Counted from the first letter of the stretch, positions 26,974 to 37,682 are shown. The stretch is 64,000 nucleotides of DNA from Rhodoferax sediminis (GCF_006970865.1 NZ_CP035503.1:757001-821000), one strand, 5' to 3'. Translations and numbers: made by a program. The notes: a model not told the origin generated them from the sequence alone.

Positions 26974-28389
26974 ATGAATACGGCTACCAGCAGCATCACC
27001 CTGACCTTGCATGAAGGTTTCTTTGCCCGGCGCAACTGGCTCGACTGGCTGTTTGCCGCACTGGTCGTGGCGGGCGGCCTGTTTGCCCTGTCGCGCTACG
27101 GCGCCTACATGGATGTGTACGAGAAAGGCATCCTGTTCGCTGCCATGCCGGCGGCCATCTGGCTGGGCTGGTTCTGGCGCCCGGTGCGCGTGCTGATGAT
27201 GGTGGTGGTGGCGCTCTCGCTGCTGGCGATTGCGTCGTATCAGGTGGACGGGCAGGCGCATCTGGCGCAGGCCGAAAACGTGTTCTGGCTCAAGTATTTC
27301 CTGTCCAGCCAGTCGGCCATCCTGTGGATGAGCCTGCTGTTCTTCATGAGCACCACGTTCTACTGGCTCGGTATGTTCGGCGGCGGGCAAGGCGGTGAAG
27401 CGGGTGCCACGCACGGGGGCGCGATCAACGCGCAGAAGGGTGAGGCCGCGCTAAAAGTGCAAGGCGGCACGATGGAGTTGATCGGCTCGCGCATTGCCTG
27501 GGTGGCCATCACCATGGCGCTGACCGGCACCATGGTGCGCTGGTACGAGAGCTATCTGGTCGGCGCGGACGTCGGCCACATTCCGGTCAGCAACCTGTAC
27601 GAAGTGTTCGTGCTGTTCTCCTGGCTCACGACGGCGTTCTACCTGTACTTCGAAGCGCAGTACAAGACGCGCGCGATGGGCGCCTTCGTGATGCTGGTGG
27701 TCAGCGCGGCCGTGGGCTTTCTGCTGTGGTATTCGGTGGTGCGCGGCGCGAGCGAAATTCAACCGCTGGTGCCCGCGCTCAAGAGCTGGTGGATGAAGTT
27801 GCATGTGCCGGCCAACTTCATCGGCTATGGCTCGTTCTCCCTGTCGGCCATGGTGGCGTTCGCCTACCTGATCAAGAAGCAGGCCACCGAGACCCGCTGG
27901 TACAAGCTGACGCCGATCTGGTTGCTGGGCATCGCGCTGTGCTTCGTGCCGATTGCCTTTCGCGAGCGCGGCGTGGCCCAGGCGGGCGGCAGCTACTGGG
28001 TCGGCTACGCGCTGGTCGCCGCGCTGATCGCCGCCGGCATCCTGCTGGGCCGCAAGCGGATTGCACAGCGCCTGCCCCGCGTCGAGGTGCTGGACGACGT
28101 GATGTACAAGTCGATTGCCGTCGGCTTTGCCTTTTTCACGGTTGCCACTGTGCTCGGCGCCTTGTGGGCGGCTGAAGCCTGGGGCGGCTACTGGAGCTGG
28201 GATCCGAAGGAAACCTGGGCGTTGATTGTCTGGCTCAACTACGCCGCGTGGCTGCACATGCGCCTGGTGAAGGGACTGCGTGGCACCGTGGCGGCCTGGT
28301 GGGCGCTGTCGGGGCTGGCGGTCACATCGTTTGCCTTCCTGGGCGTCAACATGTTCCTGAGCGGGCTGCACAGCTACGGCACGCTGTAG
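26974..28389 (+). CDS. ccsA: Cytochrome c biogenesis protein CcsA/ResC (System II)
   Basis: Polytopic membrane haem-handling subunit of the System II synthase, 471 residues with many transmembrane helices. The signature WGGYWSWDPKETWAL (WWD domain, about residues 405-419) is intact and presents haem to apocytochrome. Conserved His residues flank it (KLHVPANF and WLHMRLVKG). It acts with ResB encoded just upstream. The annotation names CcsB and CcsA are swapped in some databases. Confidence 0.94.
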   Translation: MNTATSSITLTLHEGFFARRNWLDWLFAALVVAGGLFALSRYGAYMDVYEKGILFAAMPAAIWLGWFWRPVRVLMMVVVALSLLAIASYQVDGQAHLAQAENVFWLKYFLSSQSAILWMSLLFFMSTTFYWLGMFGGGQGGEAGATHGGAINAQKGEAALKVQGGTMELIGSRIAWVAITMALTGTMVRWYESYLVGADVGHIPVSNLYEVFVLFSWLTTAFYLYFEAQYKTRAMGAFVMLVVSAAVGFLLWYSVVRGASEIQPLVPALKSWWMKLHVPANFIGYGSFSLSAMVAFAYLIKKQATETRWYKLTPIWLLGIALCFVPIAFRERGVAQAGGSYWVGYALVAALIAAGILLGRKRIAQRLPRVEVLDDVMYKSIAVGFAFFTVATVLGALWAAEAWGGYWSWDPKETWALIVWLNYAAWLHMRLVKGLRGTVAAWWALSGLAVTSFAFLGVNMFLSGLHSYGTL

Positions 28390-28446
28390 GGAACTTTGTA
28401 AGAATGGCGGCTGTCCCACGACCCATGGGAACACAAGGATACTGCC

Positions 28447-29444
<998 letters not shown>

Positions 29445-29445
<1 letters not shown>

Positions 29446-30098
29446 TGGCGGTGCTGCCCAGACTGTTGCTGCATCCTGCGGCCAAGCCATTGCTGTTTGT
29501 GCTGGCACTGCTGCCGTTCGCATGGCTTGTGGTCGGCGCGTTCACCGACGGTCTGGGAGCGAATCCGGCGGAGTACCTGCTCCATGCCACGGGCGATTGG
29601 ACGCTGCGTTTCCTGTGCCTGACACTGGCCATCACGCCGCTGCGCGTGATGGCCCATCTGCCTGCGCTGGCGCGCTTTCGCCGCATGCTGGGACTGTTCG
29701 TCTATTTTTACGTGGTGCTGCATTTGTTGAGCTACAGCTGGTTCGACAAGGGCTTCGATGTCGCCGACATCACGAAGGACATCGCCAAGCGTCCGTTCAT
29801 CCTGGTCGGCTTCTCGGCCTTTGTGCTGCTCACGCCGCTGGCCGCCACCTCGTTCAACCGTGCCATCCGGGCGCTGGGTGCGAGGCGCTGGCAGGCCCTG
29901 CACCGGCTGGTGTACCTGATTGCGGGGCTGGGCATCCTGCATTTCTTCTGGATGCGCGCGGGCAAGCATAACTTTGCCGAGGTCGCGGTGTATGGCGCCA
30001 TCGTGAGCGCGCTGCTGGGCTGGCGCCTGCTCCAGTTCTTAAGGAAAAAACGCCCCTTGCCCATGCTGGTTATGCGCAGGCAGCTATCAAAACAATAG
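29445..30098 (+). CDS. msrQ: MsrPQ haem-binding membrane subunit MsrQ
   Basis: Integral-membrane b-type cytochrome (formerly YedZ) that passes electrons from quinols to MsrP. 217 residues, about six transmembrane helices. Conserved haem-ligand His candidates are in YVVLHLLSY, ALHRLVYL and GILHFFWMRAG. The last 17 or so residues (KKRPLPMLVMRRQLSKQ) come from an interspersed repeat, so the C-terminus is atypical, though after the last helix and probably harmless. Confidence 0.92.
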
Positions 30099-30100
30099 TA
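30044..30100. repeat. Interspersed mosaic repeat overlapping the end of msrQ
   Basis: Reads CCTTGCCCAT, then GCGCAGGCAGCTATCAAAA and CAATAG. It is colinear with the intergenic copy near 22.1 kb read on the opposite strand, and it supplies the C-terminal codons and stop of msrQ. Confidence 0.65.
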
Positions 30101-30133
30101 ATTGCCTAGGGGTCCAGCACCAGGCGATTGACG

Positions 30134-31453
30134 CTAGCGCAGCAAATTTTCACCGCGCATCTGGTCCGCGGCACTCTCGCGCCGGCGGATGAGCGAGGCC
30201 TGGTCGCCATCGACCAGTACCTCCGCGGCGCGCCCGCGCGTGTTGTAGTTGCTCGCCATGCTCATGCAATAGGCGCCGGCCGACAGCACTGCCAGCAGGT
30301 CGCCCGGCTGTAGCGCCAGCGCCCGGTCACGGCCAATCCAGTCGCCGCTTTCGCACACCGGGCCCACCACGTCCCAGGTGGTCGGCGCAGGCGCGCCAGC
30401 GTCGCGCTGCGGCGTGTCCGGGTCGCGGAGCGACAGGGGCACGATTTGTTGAAAGGCCTGGTACATGGCGGGACGCGGCAGGTCGTTCATGGCGGCATCG
30501 ATGATGCAGAAGTTCTTTTCTTCCCCGGGCTTGAGGTACAGCACCTCCGAGAGACACACGCCGGCATTGCCGACCAGCGAGCGGCCGGGCTCGATCATGA
30601 GCCGGCGCTGGCCAAAACCGCGCGCGTCGAGCCGGGCCAGCAGCTGCGCCCACAGCGCGTCCGCGGGCGGCGGGGTTTCTCCGTTGTAGTCGATGCCCAG
30701 GCCGCCACCAAAGTCAAGGTGCTGAATGGGAATGCCCGCGGCCTCGATCGCCTCGACCAGATCCAGCACCCGGTCCATGGCGTCCAGATAGGGTGTTGCC
30801 TCGGTGATCTGCGAGCCGATGTGGCAGTCAATGCCTACCACTTGCAGGCCCGGCAGCGCGGCGGCGCGCTGGTAGGCGCCGAGTGCCCGCTCATGGGCCA
30901 CGCCAAATTTGTTGCCTTTGAGGCCGGTGGAAATGTAAGGGTGCGTCTTGGGGTCCACGTTCGGGTTCACGCGGATGCTCACGCGCGCAGGCTTGCCCGT
31001 TGCCAGTGCCACTTCGTTCAGCACCTCGAGCTCGGCCTCGCTCTCCACATTGAAGCAGCCGATGCCCGCGTCGAGCGCCTGGCGCATCTCGGCGCGCGTT
31101 TTGCCCACGCCGGAAAAAATCACCCGTGCGGCGTCGCCGCCCGCGGCCAGCACGCGCTCGAGCTCGCCGCCCGAGACGATGTCGAAGCCGCAACCGGCCT
31201 GCGCAAACACCTGCAGCACACCCAGCGACGAGTTGGCCTTCATGGCATAGCAGATTTGCGCGTTGCGGCCCGCAAAGCCGCGCTGATAGGCTGCCAGCGC
31301 CGCCAGCATGGCGGCCTTTGAATAGACGAACAGGGGTGTGCCATGCGCGCGCGCGAGATCGGCCAGGCGCACGTTCTCGGCAAACAGCTCGCCGTCACGA
31401 TAGGCAAAGTGGGGCTGGCCTGGCAGGGACGCCGGAGTTGTGGGTGAAGTCAT
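30134..31453 (-). CDS. lysA: Diaminopimelate decarboxylase
   Basis: PLP enzyme for the last step of lysine synthesis, 439 residues. The PLP Lys is in ICYAMKANSSLGVL (about residue 73). HIGSQI, GGGLGIDY and EPGRSLVGNAG form the phosphate and substrate sites, and CESGDWIGRDR carries the active-site Cys contributed across the dimer. It overlaps the preceding lptM by four bases. The lptM-lysA pair divergent from cyaY is the standard Proteobacterial arrangement. Confidence 0.96.
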   Translation of the reverse strand: MTSPTTPASLPGQPHFAYRDGELFAENVRLADLARAHGTPLFVYSKAAMLAALAAYQRGFAGRNAQICYAMKANSSLGVLQVFAQAGCGFDIVSGGELERVLAAGGDAARVIFSGVGKTRAEMRQALDAGIGCFNVESEAELEVLNEVALATGKPARVSIRVNPNVDPKTHPYISTGLKGNKFGVAHERALGAYQRAAALPGLQVVGIDCHIGSQITEATPYLDAMDRVLDLVEAIEAAGIPIQHLDFGGGLGIDYNGETPPPADALWAQLLARLDARGFGQRRLMIEPGRSLVGNAGVCLSEVLYLKPGEEKNFCIIDAAMNDLPRPAMYQAFQQIVPLSLRDPDTPQRDAGAPAPTTWDVVGPVCESGDWIGRDRALALQPGDLLAVLSAGAYCMSMASNYNTRGRAAEVLVDGDQASLIRRRESAADQMRGENLLR

Positions 31454-31725
31454 GGGGTGGTGGCGGGCGAGGAGGCGCTAGAGGCGGGGGCAGAGGCTGC
31501 AGAGACAGGCGCGGGGGCTTGGGCGGGTGGACCGGGTCGCAGCGTCTGGATTAGCGTGGCGCGCTGTGCGGCGGCAGGCTCCGTGGGCAAAAACAGGGCG
31601 CCTTTTTGGCCGCAGGCGGACAAAGTCAACAATACCGTTAAAGTCAAGGCCGCCAACGGGTTCAGCGCTGCACCGGCGCGCGCAAGATCGCTGGCCCGGG
31701 CTAGAATTTTGGTAATGAACAACAT
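31450..31725 (-). CDS. lptM: Small outer-membrane lipoprotein LptM (YifL family)
   Basis: A 91-residue lipoprotein. An N-terminal hydrophobic stretch leads to the lipobox LSAC and the family motif [10 protein letters not shown] at about residues 38-47. The remainder is Pro/Ala/Ser-rich and disordered. LptM assists maturation of the LPS translocon LptDE in Enterobacteria; here that role is inferred from family. The stop overlaps the lysA start (ATGA). The start is chosen by the length of the signal sequence. Confidence 0.87.
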   Translation of the reverse strand: MLFITKILARASDLARAGAALNPLAALTLTVLLTLSACGQKGALFLPTEPAAAQRATLIQTLRPGPPAQAPAPVSAASAPASSASSPATTP

Positions 31726-31737
31726 CCGCAAATTGTA

Positions 31738-32067
31738 ATGACCGACTCCCAATTCATGGACCTGGCGGAAACGCTGCTCGCGCAGATCGAGTCGGGTTGC
31801 GACCGCATCAACGACGAAACCGAGGTTGACATCGACAACCAGCGCGTGGGCGGCATGATCACCATCACCTTTGCCAACCGCAGCCAGATCGTCGTGAATC
31901 TGCAAAAGCCGCTGCATGAAATCTGGCTGGCGGCCAGGTCGGGTGGCCACCACTACAAATTTGACGGCCAGCACTGGGTCGACACCAAGGGCAGCGGCGA
32001 GTTACTCGCCAACCTGTCGCGCAGCGCCAGCGAGCAGGCCGGCACCGCGCTGCGCTTCGGCGCCTGA
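31738..32067 (+). CDS. cyaY: Iron donor protein CyaY (bacterial frataxin)
   Basis: A 109-residue frataxin homologue involved in iron-sulfur cluster assembly. An acidic N-terminal helix ([14 protein letters not shown]...DETEVDID) provides the iron-binding face. The sheet motifs [34 protein letters not shown] are diagnostic. It is divergent from lptM-lysA and convergent with ponA with almost no gap. Confidence 0.95.
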   Translation: MTDSQFMDLAETLLAQIESGCDRINDETEVDIDNQRVGGMITITFANRSQIVVNLQKPLHEIWLAARSGGHHYKFDGQHWVDTKGSGELLANLSRSASEQAGTALRFGA

Positions 32068-32069
32068 AC

Positions 32070-34478
32070 TCAGCTTTTGAACATATCGAGGATTCGCTGC
32101 CGCTCGCTGGGCGCAGGCGGTGACGCTGGCGTGGGCGGTGCGCCCCCCGCGTTCTGCGCAGGCTGGTTGGGCAGCCCCACGCTGCTCACGCCGGCTCCCT
32201 TGGCGTACTCGTCGTAATACCACTCGCCCGCGACGTTGACGACGCCTTCGGGTACCGGGGTCTCGGCCACCGGAACCCCCTTGAGTGCGCTTTGCATGAA
32301 GTTGATCCAGATCGGCAGCGCCACACCGCCGCCGGTTTCGCGGTCGCCGAGGCTGCGCGGCGTGTCGAACCCCATCCAGGCAATGGCCGTCAGTGTCGGC
32401 TGGTAGCCCGCAAACCAGCCGTCCAGGGAGTCATTCGTGGTTCCGGTCTTGCCGTAGATGTCGGGTCGCTTGAGGATGCGCTGCGCCGATGCACCCGTGC
32501 CGGAACGCGTGACTTCCTGCAGCAGGCTTTGCATCACAAAGGCGTTGCGCGCGGGGATGACGCGGGCGGAGCGGTCGGCGACGGGCGGCACAGCTTCTGC
32601 CAGCGCTTTGCCCCGGTGGTCGGTCACCTTCGTCACCAGGTAGGGGTTCACGCGGTAGCCGCTGTTGGCAAACACCGAATAGGCCGTTGCCATCTGCAGC
32701 GGTGTGACCGAGCCGGCGCCCAGAGCCATGGTCAGGTAGGCCGGATGTTTGTCGGCATCGAAGCCAAAGCGCGTGATCCAGTCCTGCGCGTACTGCGGGC
32801 CCACGGCCTGCAGCACGCGGATGGAGACGGTATTGATGGACTTGGCCAGCGCGCGCCGCAGCGAGATCGGCCCCTCGAACGTGTTCTCGTAGTTCTTCGG
32901 CTCCCAGGGCTGGCCCCCGGTCACGCCGGCATCGAAAAACAGCGGCGCGTCGTTGATGATCGTCGCCGGGGTAAAGCCCTTTTCGAGGGCCGACGAATAG
33001 ATGAAGGGCTTGAAACTGGAGCCGGGCTGGCGCCACGCCTGGGTGACGTGGTTGAACTTGCTCTTGTTGAAGTCAAAGCCGCCCACCAGCGCCTTGACGG
33101 CGCCGTTGCGCGGATCCATCGCCACCAGCGCGCCTTCCACTTCGGGCAGCTGGGTAACCTCCCAGGTGCCCTTGGGGGTCTGGATCACGCGGATGACGGC
33201 GCCGCGCCTGATCTTGACGTTGGACGGCGCCTTGTCGTAGAGCCCCGCCCGGGCCGGGCGCAGGCCGTCGCCGGTGATCTCGATGGTGTCGCCGTTCTGG
33301 CGGATGGCCGTGATTTTCTTCGCGCTCGCCTGCAGCACCACGGCCGCCATCAGGTCATCGTTGTCGGGGTGGTCGACCAGCGCATCATCGATCACGTCCT
33401 CGGCCTCCTTCGGGTCGGCCGGCAGGTCGATGAACTCTTCGGGGCCGCGGTAAATCTGGCGCCGCTCGAAGTCCATGATGCCCTTGCGCAGCGCCTGATA
33501 GGCCGCGGTCTGGTCGGCCGCATTCAGCGTGGTGTAGACATCCAAGCCACGCGTGTAGGTGGCGTCGCCATACTGCGCAAACATCAGTTGCCGCACCATT
33601 TCAGCCACGTATTCGGCATGCACTCGCCCCTCCTCGGGGCCGGATTTGACGTCCAGTTCCTCTTTTTTGGCGGCGTCGGCCTGCGCCTGCGTGATGTAGC
33701 CGTTTTCCTGCATGCGCTCGATGATGTAGAGCTGGCGGGAGCGCGCCCGGGTCGGGTTGTTGATCGGGTTATAGGCCGAGGGCGCCTTGGGCAGCCCGGC
33801 GAGCATGGCAGCCTCGGCAATGGTGATGTCTTTCAGCGGCTTGCCGAAATACGTTTCGCAGGCGGAGGCAAAACCATAGGCGCGGTTGCCCAGATAGATC
33901 TGGTTCATGTAGATCTCGAGGATCTGGTCTTTCGTCAGGCGGTGCTCGAGCTTGAACGTCAGCAGGATCTCATAAATCTTGCGGGTGTAGCTTTTCTCCG
34001 CGGACAGGTACACGTTGCGCGCGACCTGCATGGTGATGGTAGAGGCGCCCTGGCTCTTGGCATGCCCGAGGTTGGCCAGTGCAGCCCGAATCACGCCCGG
34101 GTAGTCGACGCCGCCGTGCTGGTAGAAGTGCGCGTCCTCGATGGACAGCACCGCCTCCTTCATGATCGCGGGAATGTCCTTGATCGGCGTCAGGTTGCGA
34201 CGCTCCTCGCCGTATTCGCCGATCAGCACGCCCTCCGAGGTAAATACCCGCAGCGGCAGCTTGGGACGGTAATCCGAGAGCGCGTCGATGTCGGGCAAGT
34301 TCGGATAGGCCACGGCCAGCGCCACGGCGATCACCATCAGCAGAGCCACCACGCCGGCAACGGCCAGACCCGCGCCCCACAAGGCCAGGCGCCAGACCCA
34401 GCGCAGCCAGGCGGGGTGCCGGTTTTCAATGACTTTCGGAGGTTTGGGGGCTTTGTCGGATTCGGATCGGGCGGGCAT
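32070..34478 (-). CDS. ponA: Penicillin-binding protein 1A, bifunctional
   Basis: Class A peptidoglycan synthase, 802 residues, inner membrane with a periplasmic catalytic part. One transmembrane helix lies at about residues 28-58. The glycosyltransferase GT51 domain has catalytic Glu in SIEDAHFYQHGGVD and GASTITMQVARN. An OB-like insert follows, then the transpeptidase with QPGSSFKPFIY (SxxK), AKSINTVS (SxN) and IYGKTGTTND (KTG). The C-terminal tail is Pro/Ala-rich. It is divergent from pilM, as is usual in Proteobacteria. Confidence 0.96.
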   Translation of the reverse strand: MPARSESDKAPKPPKVIENRHPAWLRWVWRLALWGAGLAVAGVVALLMVIAVALAVAYPNLPDIDALSDYRPKLPLRVFTSEGVLIGEYGEERRNLTPIKDIPAIMKEAVLSIEDAHFYQHGGVDYPGVIRAALANLGHAKSQGASTITMQVARNVYLSAEKSYTRKIYEILLTFKLEHRLTKDQILEIYMNQIYLGNRAYGFASACETYFGKPLKDITIAEAAMLAGLPKAPSAYNPINNPTRARSRQLYIIERMQENGYITQAQADAAKKEELDVKSGPEEGRVHAEYVAEMVRQLMFAQYGDATYTRGLDVYTTLNAADQTAAYQALRKGIMDFERRQIYRGPEEFIDLPADPKEAEDVIDDALVDHPDNDDLMAAVVLQASAKKITAIRQNGDTIEITGDGLRPARAGLYDKAPSNVKIRRGAVIRVIQTPKGTWEVTQLPEVEGALVAMDPRNGAVKALVGGFDFNKSKFNHVTQAWRQPGSSFKPFIYSSALEKGFTPATIINDAPLFFDAGVTGGQPWEPKNYENTFEGPISLRRALAKSINTVSIRVLQAVGPQYAQDWITRFGFDADKHPAYLTMALGAGSVTPLQMATAYSVFANSGYRVNPYLVTKVTDHRGKALAEAVPPVADRSARVIPARNAFVMQSLLQEVTRSGTGASAQRILKRPDIYGKTGTTNDSLDGWFAGYQPTLTAIAWMGFDTPRSLGDRETGGGVALPIWINFMQSALKGVPVAETPVPEGVVNVAGEWYYDEYAKGAGVSSVGLPNQPAQNAGGAPPTPASPPAPSERQRILDMFKS

Positions 34479-34705
34479 AAAAGTCCATGTGATGTCGCGT
34501 CCCCATTATAGAAATCGGAGCGTGGGTTTGAGGCTCCTCGCGGCCGTTACTCGTGTAAGGCCTTGTGCGCTCCAAATCCCCCGAGCAAGCGCTGCTGCGC
34601 ATGAAACGTCGGCTTTTGACAACGGTTGGAAGAAGCCGATTTTGGGAATCTCTTGGTTGCACAGAGGTCTTGCTGATAGCATTCACAAGGATTCTTACGC
34701 TAGTT

Positions 34706-34722
34706 CAGTTGTTTTACAACTG
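34706..34722. promoter_or_regulatory. Perfect inverted repeat just upstream of pilM
   Basis: CAGTTGT-TTT-ACAACTG: two perfect 7-bp arms with a 3-nt centre, ending 16 bp before the pilM start codon. It could be an operator or a hairpin modulating translation of the pil operon. No known regulator is assigned. Confidence 0.5.
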
Positions 34723-34738
34723 GTTACAGGGGACTGTC

Positions 34739-35818
34739 TTGATCTCATTGGGATCGTTATTTAGCCGCCAGCCCGCACCCTTGCTCGGTTTGGACATCAG
34801 TTCGTCCAGCGTCAAGCTGGTCGAATTGGGCCGTGACAAGGAGGGCAATCTGGTGCTCGAGCGCTGCGCGATGGAACCGCTCGAGCGCGGCTGGATCTCC
34901 GACGGCAATGTGGAAAAGTTCGACGAGGTCGCCGAAGCGGTGCGCCGCGTCGTCAAGAAAAGCGGCACCCGCGCCAAGAACGTGGCGCTGGCCTTGCCGC
35001 CGTCCGCCGTCATCACCAAGAAAATCGTCCTGCCGGGCGGCATGTCCGAGCCGGAACTGGAGATTCAGGTTGAATCCGAAGCCAATCAGTACATTCCTTT
35101 CTCTCTCGATGAGGTCAGCCTGGACTTCTGCGTGGTCGGGCCCAGTGCCTCATCGGCTGGCGACGTCGAGGTGTTGATTGCCGCCTCGCGCAAGGAAAAG
35201 GTCCAGGACCGGCAAGGCCTAGCCGAAGCGGCCGGCCTCAAGCCCGTCATCATCGACGTCGAGTCCTACGCTTCCCGCCTCGCAACCGGGCGGCTGATCG
35301 AGAACCTGCCCAACAAGGGGCTCGATACCATCGTGGCGCTGTTCGAAGTGGGGGCCTTCACCACGAGCATGCAGGTCATCCGCAACGACGAGGTGCTGTA
35401 CGACCGCGACCAGGCCTTTGGCGGCGCCCAGTTGTCGCAACTGATCGTGCGCCAGTATGGTTTTTCGCCCGAGGAGGCCGAAGCCAAAAAACGCAATGGC
35501 GATCTGCCCGATGACTATATCGATGGGGTCTTGACGCCTTTCGTGGAGAGCATGGCCCAGGAAATCGGGCGCGCGCTGCAGTTCTTCTTCACCAGCACGC
35601 CGCACAACCGGGTGGACTACATCATGCTGGCCGGCGGCTCGGCGGCCTTGCCGGGGCTGACCGAAGCCGTGACGCAACACACCTCATTTGCCTGCAGCGT
35701 GCTCAATCCCTTTGACGGCATGGAAATTGGTGACGGTGTGCGCGAGAGGAAAATGCTGCGCGAAGCGTCCTCGTACCTGACGTCGTGCGGGCTGGCGATG
35801 CGGAGGTTTCTGCAGTGA
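34739..35818 (+). CDS. pilM: Type IV pilus assembly ATPase-fold protein PilM
   Basis: Actin-like cytoplasmic protein of the type IV pilus alignment subcomplex, 359 residues. I place the start at the TTG giving MISLGSLFSRQPAPLLGLDISSSSVKLVEL, because this is the usual PilM N-terminus and a purine-rich GGGGAC precedes it; the frame is open further upstream without homology. The nucleotide fold shows GLDISSSSVK, GAFTT and LAGGSAALPGL. Its stop overlaps the pilN GTG start. It binds the N-terminus of PilN. Confidence 0.92.
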   Translation: MISLGSLFSRQPAPLLGLDISSSSVKLVELGRDKEGNLVLERCAMEPLERGWISDGNVEKFDEVAEAVRRVVKKSGTRAKNVALALPPSAVITKKIVLPGGMSEPELEIQVESEANQYIPFSLDEVSLDFCVVGPSASSAGDVEVLIAASRKEKVQDRQGLAEAAGLKPVIIDVESYASRLATGRLIENLPNKGLDTIVALFEVGAFTTSMQVIRNDEVLYDRDQAFGGAQLSQLIVRQYGFSPEEAEAKKRNGDLPDDYIDGVLTPFVESMAQEIGRALQFFFTSTPHNRVDYIMLAGGSAALPGLTEAVTQHTSFACSVLNPFDGMEIGDGVRERKMLREASSYLTSCGLAMRRFLQ

Positions 35819-36456
35819 TCCTGATCAACCTGCTGCCGCACCGGGAGGCGGCACGCAAGCAGCGGCGCGATGCGTTTTATGCCTCACTGGGAGCCGCCGC
35901 ACTGATCGGGGGGCTGCTGTCGGGCGGAATTTATCTCTGGTACCAGGCCCAAATTTCCAGCCAGCAGAGCAAGAACAACTACCTGCAGGCCGAAAACAAG
36001 CGGCTCGACAGCCAAATCAAGGACATTGCCAGCCTGCAGACCGAGATTGCCGCGCTGCGCGCGCGCCAGCAGGCAGTGGAAGATCTGCAATCGGACCGCA
36101 ACCTGCCGGTGAACCTGCTCAACGAACTTGCCAAGCAGTTGCCGGATGGCGTGTACATCACCAGCATGGTCCAGGAAAAGCAGAAAGTGACACTGAAGGG
36201 CGTGGCGCAATCCAACGAACGTGTTTCCGAACTGCTGCGCAACCTGTCCAACAGCAGCCCCTGGCTGGACCACCCCGAACTGGTGGAAATTGTGGCGGGC
36301 ACGGTGGCGCTCAGTGCCAGAGACCAGCGCCGGGTATCGAATTTCACGCTGAGCGTGGCGTTGAAGCGACCCAGTGATCCTTCCAAACCTGCATCCGGTG
36401 CCAGTGCTGCTGCGCCACATCCCGCTGCGCCCGCTGCAACGCCGGCGAAGCCGTAA
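35815..36456 (+). CDS. pilN: Type IV pilus assembly protein PilN
   Basis: Inner-membrane alignment protein of 213 residues. It starts at GTG overlapping the end of pilM, with CGGAGG upstream, yielding the conserved INLLPHREAARKQRR motif that docks into PilM. One transmembrane helix lies at about residues 25-45, then a coiled coil and a ferredoxin-like periplasmic domain. The tail is Ala/Pro-rich. It pairs with PilO. Confidence 0.93.
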   Translation: MILINLLPHREAARKQRRDAFYASLGAAALIGGLLSGGIYLWYQAQISSQQSKNNYLQAENKRLDSQIKDIASLQTEIAALRARQQAVEDLQSDRNLPVNLLNELAKQLPDGVYITSMVQEKQKVTLKGVAQSNERVSELLRNLSNSSPWLDHPELVEIVAGTVALSARDQRRVSNFTLSVALKRPSDPSKPASGASAAAPHPAAPAATPAKP

Positions 36457-36468
36457 CGGACACGCGCC

Positions 36469-37143
36469 ATGGCCACCAAATCCAAAATCAGCCCTGACCT
36501 GTCGGCCCATCTGGCCCGGCTGCAATCGCAATTCCGCGGCCTGAATCCAAACGATCCCTCCTCATGGCCCGCCCTGCCGCGCAACCTGCTGGCGGCGGCG
36601 GTGGCGCTGCTGGTGGTTGTTATCTTGTGGTTCGTCTGGCTCAACAACTCCGACGCCGAACTGGAGGCAGATCGCGCCCAGGAAGTCACGCTGCGCGCGG
36701 ATTACCAGAAAAAGGTGGCGCAGGCCGTGAATCTGGATGCCTTGAAGAAGCAGCGCGAACAGGTTCTGCAGTATGTGACGCAGCTGGAAAAGCAGCTCCC
36801 CAGCAAGGCCGAGATGGACGCCTTGTTGTCGGACATCAACCAGGCGGGCCTCGGGCGCAGCCTGCAGTTCGACCTGTTCCGTCCCGGGCAGGTCGTGGTC
36901 AGGGATTACTACGCGGAACTGCCCATCGCGGTGCGGGTGACGGGCAGTTATCACGATATCGGCGCCTTTGCCTCCGACATCGCCAACCTGTCGCGGATCG
37001 TGACCCTGAACAACCTGAGCATCGTGCCGGGGAAAGATGGCGCGCTGTCCATGGATGCCACCGCCAAGACCTTCCGCTACCTCGACCAGGATGAGATTGA
37101 AGCCCAGCGCAAGGCCGCTGCGCCCAAGGGAGCCAAGAAATGA
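36469..37143 (+). CDS. pilO: Type IV pilus assembly protein PilO
   Basis: Inner-membrane partner of PilN, 224 residues. A cytoplasmic N-terminal segment is followed by one helix (about residues 38-57), a coiled coil (DYQKKVAQAVNLDALKKQREQVLQYV) and a periplasmic domain with YYAELPIAVRVTGSYHDIGAF. The stop overlaps the pilP start by four bases (ATGA). Confidence 0.94.
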   Translation: MATKSKISPDLSAHLARLQSQFRGLNPNDPSSWPALPRNLLAAAVALLVVVILWFVWLNNSDAELEADRAQEVTLRADYQKKVAQAVNLDALKKQREQVLQYVTQLEKQLPSKAEMDALLSDINQAGLGRSLQFDLFRPGQVVVRDYYAELPIAVRVTGSYHDIGAFASDIANLSRIVTLNNLSIVPGKDGALSMDATAKTFRYLDQDEIEAQRKAAAPKGAKK

Positions 37144-37682
37144 CAGTCGCGCGCATGGCTCTGGTCTGCCTGGCCACGCTGGTGCTGGCGGGCTGCGGTG
37201 CCTCCGACCACGAAGAGTTGCAGGAGTGGATGACCGCGCAGCGCAACGCCGCGCATCCCCGCATCACTCCTATTTCCGAGCCCAAGCAGTTCATTCCGCA
37301 AAGTTACACCGAAGCCGGTGTGATAGACCCCTTCAGCCTGCAAAAGCTGACCCAGGCACTTAAGCGCGAGTCCGGCCAGGGCGCCTCCAATGCAGCGCTG
37401 GTGGCCCCCGAGCTGGCGCGCCGCAAGGAGCCGCTGGAGGCGTTTCCGCTGGACGCCATGGTCATGGTCGGAAGCATGGACAAGGCGGGCAAGCCGGTGG
37501 CGCTGGTGCGGGTCGACAACCTGCTGTACCAGGTTCGCCAGGGCAACTACCTGGGGCAGAACTATGGACGGATCACCAAGATCACCGAAACAGAAGTCAC
37601 TTTGCGCGAAATTGTGCAGGACGCCGCTGGCGAATGGATTGAACGCGTTGCCACGTTGCAGCTGCAAGAGAGGTCAAAATAA
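37140..37682 (+). CDS. pilP: Type IV pilus assembly lipoprotein PilP
   Basis: A 180-residue inner-membrane lipoprotein linking PilNO to the secretin PilQ. The lipobox LVLAGC lies at about residues 13-18, followed by an extended region. The C-terminal beta domain (about 90-175) contains YQVRQGNYLGQNYGRITKITETEV, typical of the PilP domain that contacts PilQ. It directly abuts pilQ. Confidence 0.94.
   Translation: MTVARMALVCLATLVLAGCGASDHEELQEWMTAQRNAAHPRITPISEPKQFIPQSYTEAGVIDPFSLQKLTQALKRESGQGASNAALVAPELARRKEPLEAFPLDAMVMVGSMDKAGKPVALVRVDNLLYQVRQGNYLGQNYGRITKITETEVTLREIVQDAAGEWIERVATLQLQERSK

Noticed and set aside
24841..27414. Long minus-strand frame opposite resB
   Set aside because: Composition is typical of antisense frames, and the plus strand codes for a clear ResB.
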